DNA of 64,000 bases, from NCBI GenBank assembly GCA_946902875.1, contig OX336336.1, positions 27,855,558 through 27,919,557 of the forward strand. The letters run 5' to 3'. The notes below the pieces were generated by a model that saw nothing but the letters and a program-made list of their open reading frames with translations, was not told where the DNA came from and did not search any database. Positions 1-10,965 of the stretch are shown one piece after another. This DNA comes from Nematopogon swammerdamellus (Eukaryota; Arthropoda; Insecta; Lepidoptera; Adelidae). Each line of letters starts with the position of its first letter. Position 1 is the stretch's first letter. Position numbers and translations under genes: made by a program.

Positions 1-29
1 GTAGCGGGGAGGCGGAGCGCAGAGCTGAG

Positions 30-142
30 CGGTAGAGGGGAGCTCGCGCGGGGCGGGAAGCGACCGGGAGTGGGGTTAGCGGGCGGTGAGAGGGGCTCGC
101 GCGGGGCGAGAAGGGAGCGGGAGAGGGGCTAGCGGTCGGTAA
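30..142. repeat. GC-rich imperfect tandem repeat
   Basis: Two consecutive copies of a roughly 55-bp GC-rich unit sharing a GCTCGCGCGGGGCG core can be read here. No gene is supported between the window start and 457. Confidence 0.5.
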
Positions 143-457
143 GCGACAACGCCAGCCAAGGCCAACCCAACATGTCACACATGTGCATTGAAATACAACC
201 GGGTATGTGCGATGCGCGCAGGGCGGTGGCGCGTGCGACGAGTTCGGCCGCTCGCGATCGTCGACTAGTTTCTCATGTGCCCCAATTCGTAAATTGTGCC
301 TCAACTCGGTGGAGCAATGCTCGTTTCCCGAGTAATTCGTCGTTGCTGACACGTTACTTATATATATATATATTTTTTTTTTTTGGCGTCTCCCATAAGC
401 GAACTATGCCAGTGTCAGGTGTGATAGGACCACAATGTTAAAATTTTTAAACAAATT

Positions 458-1576
458 TGTTGGCGACAGACACAATAATATTAAGAAAACTGCGAAATTA
501 GTAAATAAGGCTAGAACTATAGTTTCATATTCATATTATCGGTAAAGACCTGGGCCCAGGTAATTCATATAGGTAGGTAGAAAAATAGAGTAAGTTAGAA
601 TGTAAATTATAGGAAATATATGTTAGTCTGCCAATCAAAGTTGAAACTGGGGTCAGGATACAGGTATCTACCGCACACACGATGACGAGAGTAGAAGTAT
701 GGAGCATTGTATCCGAAAATAGATTTGTTATGAAGAAATACTAAGTCAAGGTTAGGGACCGCTCGACTAGGAGACGCGAGCTGCGATGGAACAATGGGGT
801 TCATTATTGGCGGGCGCGAGGTCATACGCGTGGTGACGACTATCCCGCCGACCCGGACGCATGATGTAAACAATTCGCTGCTCCCGAGACAAACGAACAT
901 AGATTATTGGACTAGTCCCATTCAGACAGCTCCTCAGAACGGACCGACGACGGTAGAGAAGCTCTCGAACTCACGAAACGTACATGACAGTGACGCTCCA
1001 GTGAAAATAATGATTAAAATAGAACCGAGAATAGAACCAAGTAAAACATAGTGACAGTTGTGTGCAGACAACCGGAAACGACGTTAAAACATACTCGTGA
1101 TACCTATCGTGAATTGGTAGTGACACCGAACTATTTATAGTGACAACTAGTGACAAGTGACAACTCAAGCGAATACTTGTTACCTGGCCTTGGGACTAAG
1201 ATTGGTGGCGGGGCAACCCGTATGCTAGTTTCATTTGTCTCCACAAACTTCCCCAAACATGATTAGTTTGAGAACAAAGAACAGTGCTTAATAAATAATG
1301 CATAAATAGTAAAACAGTAACAAGTGATTTGGTTTTAAAGAACCATTGGCAAGTTGACGCCTGCACAGGAGACGATTGACACTCCCACGATGAACAGTCG
1401 AACTGTAGATTGAGTCACGGTTTCGCCGGAGGAGACCGAACCGGCAAAGGGTGAACGCTGACAGCGAATAGGCGAACCTTTATAAGTGTGAACTCTGGCG
1501 AATAGGTGAACTTATAAATGGGTGAACTTTTGTCAGTGAGTAAATGAAATGAATCCCTGAACAGTGCTTTTTAACA
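458..1576 (+). repeat. 5' LTR (1119 bp)
   Basis: Near-identical to 8250-9368 (constant offset 7792). The ends form a TGTT/AACA inverted repeat. ORFs of 65-97 codons inside it recur identically in the other LTR and have no recognisable product. Confidence 0.93.
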
Positions 1577-1577
1577 G

Positions 1578-1597
1578 TGGTCCTTCGAGCCGGATCC
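1578..1597 (+). promoter_or_regulatory. Primer binding site, tRNA-Tyr type
   Basis: TGGTCCTTCGAGCCGGA starts one base after the LTR. It is complementary to the 3' end of eukaryotic tRNA-Tyr, whose acceptor stem begins CCTTCGA. The BEL/Pao element at 28174-34751 carries the same site. Confidence 0.85.
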
Positions 1598-1639
1598 GCG
1601 ATGCCGTGGACTCAACTCGGCAGTGAAAAAAAGCCGCGA

Positions 1640-2620
1640 TGCTTGCCTGCGTGCGCGCTTACCTGTGTGTCCGTGTACATCCGCGTGCCCGCGTCGCCGC
1701 GCCCTCTCCGCCGCGCTTGCGCAAGTTCGCGTGCCGAGCTGCCGCGCCCGCGACGCCGCGCCTGCGCCCCTGCACCTGTGTGCTCGCACATGCGTACGCG
1801 CTCGTACACACCCGCGTGCTAGCGCCGAACCGCTGCACCTACGTGCCTGCGCCACAGCTGCGCCCGCGCCGCCGCTGCGCCCAAGTGCGCGCGCCGCTGC
1901 ACATGCGTGCCCGCACATACGTACGTGCCCGCACACACCCGCGTGCCCGCACACACTCGCGTGCTTGCACCGCACGGCTGCGCTTGCACCCGCGTGCGCG
2001 CACCTTTGCACCTGCGTTCCCGCACGTACCTGCGTGCCTGAACACACCTGCGTGCCCGCACATACCAGCATGCCCGCGTCGCACCGCCGCACTTGCGCCC
2101 GTGGACGCCTCTGTACGCACACGCCTGCGTGCCAACACACACCTGCGTGCCCGCGCCGCCGCCGCGCCCGCGCCGCCGCCGCGCCCGCGCCGTCGCCGCG
2201 CCCGCTCCGGCGCTGCGCCCGCGCGCGCGCGCCGCTACACTTGCCTGCCCGCACACACTCGTGTGCCCGCGCCGTACCGCTGCGCTTGCGGCCGCGTGCG
2301 CGCGCCTCAGTACACACACGCCTGCGTGCCCACACATACCTGCGTGCCCGCGCCAGCGCTGCGCCCGCGCCGCGTGCTAAATCTGCGTGCCCCACACACC
2401 TGCGCACCTGCACTTGCGCGCCGCTACGCTACACCCACATACGCGCGCCGCTGTACCTGCCCCGCCAAAACAGAGCTGTTGCAACAAGCGTGCGCGCACC
2501 GCTGCCCCTGCGTGGCTGCGTAAGTAAACTCACGTATCTGCATACACCTGCCTGCGCGCGCCGCTGCGCTAGCGCCCACATGCGCGTGACACTTTCCCTG
2601 CGTGACCGTAAACACCTGTG
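1640..2620. repeat. GC-rich low-complexity minisatellite block inside the LTR element
   Basis: About 1 kb of imperfect repeats of short words such as CGTGCCCGCACACAC and GCGCCGCTGCGCC. Several frames on both strands stay open for 170-340 codons because the composition avoids stop codons; the translations are Ala/Arg/Cys/His/Pro-rich on both strands with no domain. I read it as repeat DNA, not as genes. Alternating purine-pyrimidine tracts such as GCGCGCGCGCG near 2220 could adopt Z-DNA. Confidence 0.75.
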
Positions 2621-2815
2621 TACTACTGAGTACTGAGCCTACACACCCCGCATACCCGAGCCGCGTGCATAAATTGTATGTACTACGTACACCGACTCGC
2701 TGAAGCAAGAACATATTACTTCGAAATAGCTAAGAAGAACTGGAACTTGTGGAACACCTTCCGTTGCCGAAGCACAATGCTGCCCGCACTACCACTCTGC
2801 AGAAGTCGATCATAT

Positions 2816-3300
2816 GTGACGGCGCGCCCAGAGCACATTCTGCTCGCGTCCATAAGCGAGCGGGAGGCAGCGCCCCATCGTGTGAAGGACCCCGGGTGCA
2901 CGGTGTTGCAACGTATGGAACCGAAATTCACGTCAAGTTGAAAACCGTGAGTACCACTGTCACGTCGTCGTATCACAATGTAGCCGGCTCCTTCACGGCA
3001 TGCAAATCAACCGTTATACATCGGCAAGCCCGGAGCACATCCTGTTTGCAGCTTTATGGGAGTAGGAGGCTACGCCTCATCCATCGCATCGTACAGAACA
3101 ACACGGGATGAACACTGATGTCATGTGCAGTTACTTTGCCAAGCACTATGGAGCGTCATAGACAGTGCCTCGCTGAACGCATTGTAATCCAGTCACACAC
3201 ACACAGCCCACACGAGATAATGCAAATCGGATGTTATGTGACGGCGCGCCCAGAGCGAATCCTGCTCGTACCCGTATGCGAGTAGGAGGCTGCGCCTCAC
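2816..3300 (+). repeat. Three dispersed ~60-bp hairpin-like units
   Basis: Copies at about 2816-2876, 3022-3082 and 3236-3300 share GCGCGCCCAGAGC (or GCAAGCCCGGAGC) followed by a small inverted repeat such as GCTCGC...GCGAGC and a GGGAGGC/GTAGGAGGC tail. They are spaced about 210 bp apart and distinct from the larger array at 4274. Confidence 0.5.
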
Positions 3301-3512
3301 CTGTCGCCTGTCGCCTTGCGGGGAACGACACCGGAAGAGTTGAGTTTGAGTCAATTAATTTGTAGCAGCCTCCACATAGAAGTGCGATACAAGCGCCGCG
3401 AGAAGTACGCGCCTTACACTCGGTAGCACTGCTGTCGTCTCGAGCATGCATAAATTGGGGACTTACACTGAAAGACATTTCATTCTTTCACATATCGAAT
3501 ATTAAACCGAAC

Positions 3513-3526
3513 TGGTGACCCTCGAC
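3513..3526 (+). other. Internal primer-site-like sequence of tRNA-Trp type
   Basis: TGGTGACCCTCGAC resembles the primer site of the gypsy element at 15979 (TGGTGACCCCTCGACG). It sits deep inside an element whose functional primer site is tRNA-Tyr type, so it may be captured sequence from another retroelement or chance. Confidence 0.3.
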
Positions 3527-4273
3527 AAGAGCAAATATGTAAAACATATATAAAATTCTACTTCACCTCAGAGCGAGTCAACAACATTAACTTGAGGTCC
3601 CGCATCCCAGCCTTTTGGCGCGAACCTCTGTGGCTCTGATTTGCTCAGTTCGAGGCCGCAGAAGCAAGGCGACAAAGTTAAATGCATGTATCTACGCTAA
3701 TATACAACACGTCTAACATCTACAAGACATCTAACAAAATCAGGACATCGGTATATCACCACCTATCACGAACAAATACGATGCACTGAAGGAAGAATCG
3801 ACTCTTATCATTTTATGAGGAATCAGAGGCAAAACAGTTCCAGAAGTTAACTCAGAGAAATGGAACTCGTAGACCAGAAACCATCTCAGCTTCTTTGAAG
3901 GATGCGTGAGCTAGCGCAGTCGAAGGATTCGGCCACATACCTTGCTCAGCGCGTGAGATGCTCACACAGGAGATCCAGCTGGACGTCCTTTCACGACGTC
4001 ATTTCAAACGTGAGCGGGCGCTACCGGAGCATATCTAGAGTATTTGTGCAAAGGTCGAGGTTCAGCCAGATTTCTTCGACCCAGTGGAATGCCATAGCTT
4101 CGCATAGTGCGACCCGTGCCGCTACACGGAGGGGAGCCATCTCTAGTCACCAAAACTTCAACCGACAAGCGTCTTAAGCACCTCTGTGACAGAGTGGGAC
4201 CACGCCACGTCTATAGGCTGGTCAAACAAGACACATCCGTGATGCTTCATAACAAGATCTGAACAAGATCCCC

Positions 4274-4880
4274 CACCCGAGCGAAACCTCTCTGCGGAAC
4301 GCAGTGAGTTGGTGGGCAAAGAAGGTGGACCCTCCACTCACCCGAGCGCAACCTCACCGCAACCGATTGCGATGAGGTGGTGGGCGGAGGCGTCTGAAGA
4401 AGTAAGAAATTCCCCCCACCCGAGCGCAACCTCACCGCGACCGATTGCGATGAGGTGGTGGGCGGAGGCGTCCGAAGAAGGCCCACCCGAGCGAAACCTC
4501 GTCCCGCCGTAGTGCGGCGAGGTGGTGGGCGGAGGCGTCCGAAGAAGGCCCACCCGAGCGAAACCTCGTCCCGCCGTAGTGCGGCGAGGTGGTGGGCGGA
4601 GTTTCTGAAGTGGATTCTCTCCTCACCCGAGCGAAACCTCATCCCGGCGTAGTGCGGCGAGGTGGTGGGCAGAGTTTTTAAAGAACGTTCACTTCTCCAC
4701 CCGAGCGAAACCTCGTTCCGCCATGATGCGGCGAGGTGGTGGACACAGTTTCTGAAGAAGGAAGACGAAGATAAGGAAGACGAAGATTAAATAATGAAGA
4801 CTCTCGTCACACGAGCGAAGCTTCGTCTCCCTATAGTGCGAGGATATGATGGACACAAGCTTCAGAAGGAGGAGTCATTG
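4274..4880 (+). repeat. Tandem array of a hairpin-forming 65-78-bp unit
   Basis: Seven clear units start with CACCCGAGCG at 4274, 4339, 4417, 4484, 4551, 4624 and 4698, with a decayed unit at 4808. Each holds an inverted repeat, for example ACCTCG-x-CCGC-loop-GCGG-CGAGGT at 4496-4523, followed by GGTGGGCGGAGGCGT-like sequence. Stem positions co-vary: ACCTCG/CGAGGT becomes ACCTCA/TGAGGT, and CCGC/GCGG becomes GCAA/TTGC. This pattern is expected if the structure, not the base sequence, is kept. Confidence 0.8.
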
Positions 4881-6825
4881 CCCCCTGCCAAGCAAAATCT
4901 TGCGACATTCACCACACCGACGTATCGACCAGATTGACCCTGCTTCAGTCATTTGCGTTGGGTGGGAGATGTCACCCGATGGTGACTCTTCGCGATGCCG
5001 AATAAAGGAAGCATACTTTATTACGCTGCTGATGGAAATCGCTGCCACTAACATAATTGGAATAAAAGGCCCAAAGTCAAGGCATGGCTTACCATAAATG
5101 AAGTAAAACATAAATATACAGAGCCATCCCGCTCATTGTGGCTGACTGATTGTTGCTGAGAAAGAGACAAACAAAACTGAGGCGACAGGGCGAAGTGCCC
5201 CGTAGAGGCAGTGACGCTGAGCCCTTGAGACCCTTCTGTGTGAAGGACGCAGGCTGACATTATGTCGGCTCACGACAACTGGCCTATGAGAGTAGCCGAA
5301 ATAAGGGTTCAGTGAACTCGAAGAAAAATGCCGCTGGAGTAACTACACTGCTTCTGCGCGATCGCCAATGCGGCCCTCGCTGTTTTCTATCACAGAACAC
5401 CACCTTAGACGATTTAAGTCGGTTGTGATGACAAAAAATGACATCGGGACGTTGAAAATGTTGCAGCCAACAATCGGCACGACCAAGGCAACAAATGGCC
5501 ACCGACATTCATACACGAAGCACGAAATGAACCAGAACCGATTACATTGAACAGAGGTTACATTCTGACTGTGGGATGTCTTATTGAGCATAATAAAGGG
5601 AAGCGTCTTGTCTTCTGACTGACTGCGACGCACGCACCAAACGATTTGAAATCTGTGGCTGAACGAGCGATAGACCAGCCGCTCTATAGCGCACTCATCG
5701 CGTCGAGCTGACCATAGACTTGGACTTACACCAAGTGCCGCTGAGAATTGCATCGGTCCACCTGAAACCGGCTCAACAACAGCGAATGATAGTTGAGGTC
5801 CATCATGCCAATACATATTGATGCCTTTCTTGGGTTTTGAGATCCATTTGGGAGTGCTAGTGGAACAAAGTTTGTGGAGAAATGTGTTCGCATAGAACGA
5901 GAGGCGTACCCGCGAATTCTACACGACATGGACTAGCTGCCACACTAACAAGAAATCGATGCCAATTGCGTTGCCTACATTGCACCGGGTCCTGAGGTGA
6001 CTACAGAATTATCAGAACAACTCGTACAGTAAAGCTGAACCATCTGTGGGGTAGGTACTGTTGCACACGTACCACATGTCAATGCCACCTAAGACAGCAT
6101 TTTGTATCCAGCAAAACCCAAGTAACCATTTCTACTACCAATGACGATCTGGATGACGCAAAGCTGGGAGAGCAACGGCCTGCAATTCCAATAAATTATA
6201 TTAGTAATGCTACTTAAATTCATTGAAGCTGAACCGGCATTGAATAACCTACAAGCTGCAACCATATACTGGAGAAAGTTCAAACTGTTTTAGAACTGGA
6301 CGCATTGCACCACTAAACCACTCGTGGTACACGGCGTAGTGAATAGACGGGAACATGTGAACCCGTATCACTGGCGATATATATAAAAGAATTTGCCGAA
6401 TTGATCCTTGAAAGCAGAGCTTTGACACGACACTTTGATGGTTTTGGTCTGACGAGACGCAAAACCCAGGGGAGGGGCCTACGAGAAATTCTCTCTACCA
6501 CAAGATCTACATTTGGAAACCGAGAAACGAGTTTGCTGTGCGAGCTGCTACACCGCACACCGTAACATCGACACAAGATGATTCTCCAATTTGGGCGTAC
6601 TTGCACGCACTACAAGCGGTGACCTAGACACGTGTGTGAAAGTGGGTGCCCAAGACTGAAGCAATTTGAAGTAAAGGGGAATTTGGCGCAACTCTAAAAC
6701 CGGCGCCACTACATCACATTAAGAATCAGATAGACATGGAAGAAACAGCACTGCCCTTCCGCGTCTGATTGCGGCGAAGTGACGAAAGACAACCTGAGTA
6801 GTGGGACAAGCTCGGGATGATCCCT
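4881..6825. other. Non-coding interior of the LTR element
   Basis: No ORF above about 160 codons and no recognisable motif on either strand. Base composition is balanced, with no tandem repeats. The same holds for 3311-4273 and 7016-8236. Confidence 0.6.
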
Positions 6826-6880
6826 CACCCGAGCGCAACCTCACCGCAACGAGTGGTGGTGAGGTGGAAACGGTGATGGC
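6826..6880 (+). repeat. Isolated copy of the hairpin unit
   Basis: CACCCGAGCG is followed by an 8-bp perfect stem, ACCTCACC...GGTGAGGT. It is the same unit as the 4274 array, about 2 kb downstream. Confidence 0.75.
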
Positions 6881-6957
6881 CGAAAGGGGGGAAATTCCCC
6901 ACACTAGCATGCTAGAGCAAGATAGCCTAAACTAGCGAATAATGGTGACGTTACCTC

Positions 6958-7015
6958 CACCCGAGCGCAACCTTGCCGCAACAGAGTGCGGTGAGGCGGT
7001 GGGGCGGAAGCGTCG
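6958..7015 (+). repeat. Isolated copy of the hairpin unit
   Basis: CACCCGAGCG followed by CCTTGCCGC...GCGGTGAGG and the GGTGGGGCGGAAGCGT tail. The stem differs in sequence from other copies but still pairs. Confidence 0.75.
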
Positions 7016-8238
7016 GAGCCGCCACGAGGCAATCCTATTGAACCAGCTCACAGAAGCAATGAGACACGCTTAGCACCTTGACGAATTCGACGTGTTACGA
7101 AATTACGACTCGCTAGCCAAGCTGTGCTGACCGACACCGATGTCTACACGAGGATGGAAATTCCTGCACACTCTACCTACATACGAGTACTAGAGTTGTC
7201 ATCACGAGAAATATTGCACCATCTCGTGAATTTAAGTTACTGACATACTGCGATTGATACGTTGAGTTAGAATACGTTGAACGCGTGGTCAGCCACTGCA
7301 AGAACTGTAAAGAACGACGACGAAGGCCGTGCTTACCGCTACCGGGTAATCTACCGAACACCCGCTTAGCTCACCACCAACCGTCCGTCCGACGCATTAA
7401 CCTACACTGGCTGGAGTCTGCTCCACGGACATCGATTTGACATTGCATTGAAATAGCAGTGGAGTCGACTCTCTTCACATTTCTGAATTAGCCGCAAGCT
7501 GGGCCGCTGACTCTATGTTGGTCCCATTTCGACGGTTGACAGAACATCTTGACAGATTGACTGAAGCAAGTTGGAGAGAACCGCACCGACTAGACTGGCC
7601 GAGCAAGCCGGCCATCCAGTGGATCGCCATCTCGCCGGCGCGCCAAGAATATATGGAATCGAAGTACGAATGGTCCGCCCAACAAAGACCATCTTCACCA
7701 TGACACCTCACCGGAGAGACACTTAAGAAGCGAGCTCGCTACACTATTTCTTGAAGAGAATGACGGTACCATCTCGAGAACTGACATTCTGCGGCTAGTA
7801 ATGCCGATAAACGAGCTGCTCATAGGCGAGATCTTTCCGACACGTCGTGACGGAACTATGCAGTTCTTCTGCATTACGCTGTGAGTAAATCGTTTCAATA
7901 AACGTTTGGTTTTCTCTTTGTTTTGAAGTTTGAACACATCAGCGATCTAATGCTGTCTACTGGTGGGCACAGATCACTACGACAGAAACCAATATCTTCT
8001 ATCTTAACCTGCAGCACTGACGCCCGTCGGGCTATTGTTATTGGACTTTATGGTGGTCTATTTTTTTTTAAACAGAGCCTCGTCCAAATAAATGATATGT
8101 TTTCTATGATGACAGTATTGTTGAACCAATGCTTTTATTTTCATGTCACTGCATCACCGACCGAGATCTGGCCAACTGGAGAGGACAGACGGTGCGATGA
8201 GTCTGCCGCCCCAAAGTTTAAGTATGACCGAGGCATAC

Positions 8239-8249
8239 GGAGGGGAGAC
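8239..8249 (+). promoter_or_regulatory. Polypurine tract of the 458-9368 element
   Basis: GGAGGGGAGAC directly precedes the 3' LTR, the position where plus-strand DNA synthesis starts in LTR retroelements. Confidence 0.75.
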
Positions 8250-9368
8250 TGTTGGCGACAGACACAATAATATTAAGAAAACTGCGAAATTAGTAAATAA
8301 GGCTAGAACTATAGTTTCATATTCATATTATCGGTAAAGACCTGGGCCCAGGTAATTCATATAGGTAGGTAGAAAAATAGAGTAAGTTAGAATGTAAATT
8401 ATAGGAAATATATGTTAGTCTGCCAATCAAAGTTGAAACTGGGGTCAGGATACAGGTATCTACCGCACACACGATGACGAGAGTAGAAGTATGGAGCATT
8501 GTATCCGAAAATAGATTTGTTATGAAGAAATACTAAGTCAAGGTTAGGGACCGCTCGACTAGGAGACGCGAGCTGCGATGGAACAATGGGGTTCATTATT
8601 GGCGGGCGCGAGGTCATACGCGTGGTGACGACTATCCCGCCAACCCGGACGCATGATGTAAACAATTCGCTGCTCCCGAGACAAACGAACATAGATTATT
8701 GGACTAGTCCCATTCAGACAGCTCCTCAGAACGGACCGACGACGGTAGAGAAGCTCTCGAACTCACGAAACGTACATGACAGTGACGCTCCAGTGAAAAT
8801 AATGATTAAAATAGAACCGAGAATAGAACCAAGTAAAACATAGTGACAGTTGTGTGCAGACAACCGGAAACGACGTTAAAACATACTCGTGATACCTATC
8901 GTGAATTGGTAGTGACACCGAACTATTTATAGTGACAACTAGTGACAAGTGACAACTCAAGCGAATACTTGTTACCTGGCCTTGGGACTAAGATTGGTGG
9001 CGGGGCAACCCGTATGCTAGTTTCATTTGTCTCCACAAACTTCCCCAAACATGATTAGTTTGAGAACAAAGAACAGTGCTTAATAAATAATGCATAAATA
9101 GTAAAACAGTAACAAGTGATTTGGTTTTAAAGAACCATTGGCAAGTTGACGCCTGCACAGGAGACGATTGACACTCCCACGATGAACAGTCGAACTGTAG
9201 ATTGAGTCACGGTTTCGCCGGAGGAGACCGAACCGGCAAAGGGTGAACGCTGACAGCGAATAGGCGAACCTTTATAAGTGTGAACTCTGGCGAATAGGTG
9301 AACTTATAAATGGGTGAACTTTTGTCAGTGAGTAAATGAAATGAATCCCTGAACAGTGCTTTTTAACA
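8250..9368 (+). repeat. 3' LTR (1119 bp)
   Basis: Near-identical to 458-1576, with the single difference noticed at 8642. It is followed by the TSD copy AAATT at 9369-9373. Confidence 0.93.
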
Positions 9369-9467
9369 AAATTAATAAAACGGAAAGACATAAAAAAAAA
9401 CAAACTTAACTGCACGAAAATGATCAACTCTGATCTTTAACAATAATACATAAATAATGAAAGATAT

Positions 9468-9830
9468 TTATAATTTTATATTATGAAAAAATATGAATTT
9501 ACAAATGAGTTTATAAATAGAGTAATTATTTGAAATTAATAAACAACGAATATTAGAAGGAAGAGGAATTTCAAACTCAGGAAGAGTGGAATATAAGGAG
9601 GGAGACTGTTTTATGAGCGGGCAAGAGAAAAAAATATGATCGACAGTGCCTTCATCTACGCCACATTCGCACACTGAAGAATCCCGAATCCTCAGCTTAG
9701 CCAGGTGCACAGGAGTGCATCAATGACCGAACCTTAAGGCCGTGACAAACGCCAACGACCTTGAGCATTCGGGAATTCTACATAATGTACCATGCGACTG
9801 CTAATTTCGCTTCGCACGTTCAAGTCACAT
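9468..9830 (-). pseudogene. LINE polyprotein C-terminal fragment
   Basis: The minus strand encodes a C-terminal zinc-binding module typical of insect non-LTR retrotransposons: HLAKLRIRDS, then CECGVDEGTVDHIFFSC, a CxC...H...C pattern. An in-frame TGA lies just upstream, between FGH and CTPVHLAKL, so this is a decayed copy. It probably belongs to the same family as the RNase H fragment at 11536-12252 on the same strand. Confidence 0.7.
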
Positions 9831-9897
9831 TTAGCGTAGTTTGTCGCTATCAGCCTAAAGAGTTGATGGTTCGGGGTTCGAATCCCACTTTCGTATG
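9826..9897 (+). repeat. tRNA-like sequence, probably a SINE head or decayed tRNA
   Basis: TAGCGTAGTTTG resembles a pol III A box, and GGTTCGAATCC about 45 bp later is a perfect B box, followed by a T run that could terminate pol III. The arms do not form a convincing cloverleaf, so I do not call a functional tRNA. Confidence 0.4.
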
Positions 9898-10094
9898 TTT
9901 TTTTTTTTTGCTTTTTTATTATTTTAATTATTAAAATGATTGTGGCTTATGTAACTGATGCGTGATTCTAATTTTTTATTTTTTATTATTTTACCTAAAT
10001 AACATTTTATTGTAATTTCTTCCAAATTATTTTAGTTCATGTACTTACCACTTTTTATAAACCTCTAAATAGACTATCGATGAAAACTAAAATA

Positions 10095-10395
10095 AAAATA
10101 GGTAGGTAGGTAATAGGTAGATAGGCATTTAGGTATGTATGGCAAATATCATAGCAACATAGGTACCGGCCGGCGCGCGCGGCGCGCGCGGCGGCAGCAT
10201 GGCACGGTGCGGTGGGGTGCGGTGCGGTGCGGTAACTCAGTAGCAGCGTGCCACTCACGCATGCAAGCAAGCAATAACAAGCCGCTCCTCCGCGCCGCGC
10301 CGCGCCGCCGCGTCGTCTCCGCTCCGCGCCACCACAGTGCCGCCGCCGCCGCCGCCCCCGCTCCGCAGCGCGCCGCTGTTGCTAGGCTACTTTTA
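10095..10395. repeat. Low-complexity block
   Basis: A (TAGG)n-like tract at about 10100-10130, GGCGCGCG and GGTGCGGTGCG repeats at 10165-10235, and a CGCCGC-rich tract at 10290-10380. ORFs crossing it are compositional artefacts. Confidence 0.7.
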
Positions 10396-10616
10396 TTTAG
10401 GCACGGTTCTATAGTCCTTGCATCTCAAGCGCAGACAGCGTTATACCACAGTACCTATTAGTTATTCTGTGGTTATACCAACGAAAGCCATGCGTATAAC
10501 GCCCCGTCAAGTTACGTACCGGAGCGTATACTGATAGATACCACAGAAGAGAGATATTACTGATACGGTCGTACTGTATACTGGTACGGAAAATGACACG
10601 GTGGCAACATCACCTA

Positions 10617-10965
10617 CAATACAACATCCGAGATGTCAGCTCGTAACAACTGGTGAAGTAGGTGCTATGTCAGTGCTTTTCTTCGGTCGTACCGGCTTCA
10701 CTGAACTGGACGGAAAAAAAGAAGGGAGTCATATCCCGAAATAGTTTGTATTTTCCGTCCAGTTTAGTGTAGCCGGCACGACCAAAGGGAAGCACTGACA
10801 TGGCACCTAAGTTCACCCGGTGTTATGGGCTGACATCACGGATGTTATAGGTGATATAGCAAACTGTGTCAGTTTACATAAAAAAATCCCTCAGTCGCCT
10901 TTTACGACATGCACGGGGAGAGATGCAGTGGGGCTATTATTTTAAATTACCATCCCAAACGGTAC
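10617..10965 (-). mobile_element. SINE family B copy, interrupted by another SINE
   Basis: The minus strand reads the family B head (AGCCCCACTGCATCTCTCCC) from about 10965 to 10889, then resumes at 10747 with GGGATATGACTCCCTTC and runs to the 3' end near 10617. The intervening 10748-10888 is a separate SINE in the opposite orientation, which makes the locus a large imperfect inverted repeat. Confidence 0.75.
10748..10888 (+). mobile_element. Nested SINE 3' fragment
   Basis: The plus strand reads the shared SINE tail (TTTTCCGTCCAGTT...GTGTCAGTTTACATAAAAAAA) inside the minus-strand SINE at 10617-10965. Confidence 0.75.

Larger units (their letters stand above)
458..9368 (+). mobile_element. 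Complete non-autonomous LTR retrotransposon, probably BEL/Pao-type
   Basis: Two 1119-bp direct repeats (458-1576 and 8250-9368) begin TGTT and end AACA and are flanked by the same 5 bp, AAATT (453-457 and 9369-9373). A primer site follows the left LTR and a purine tract precedes the right one, so all cis signals for reverse transcription are present. The 6.67-kb interior has no ORF resembling gag, protease, reverse transcriptase, RNase H or integrase. The LTR start TGTTGGCGACAGACA matches the BEL element LTR start TGTTTGCGACAGGCA at 13 of 15 positions, and both use a tRNA-Tyr primer site, so mobilisation by a BEL/Pao relative is inferred. The only LTR difference noticed is G850 against A8642, which implies recent insertion. 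Confidence 0.9.

Noticed and set aside
607..1168. ORFs of 65-97 codons repeated identically at 8399-8960
   Set aside because: They lie within the two LTRs; identity comes from LTR duplication, not from gene conservation.
1571..2636. Overlapping 170-340-codon ORFs on both strands
   Set aside because: Repeat-driven composition lacking stop codons; no domain and no single preferred frame.
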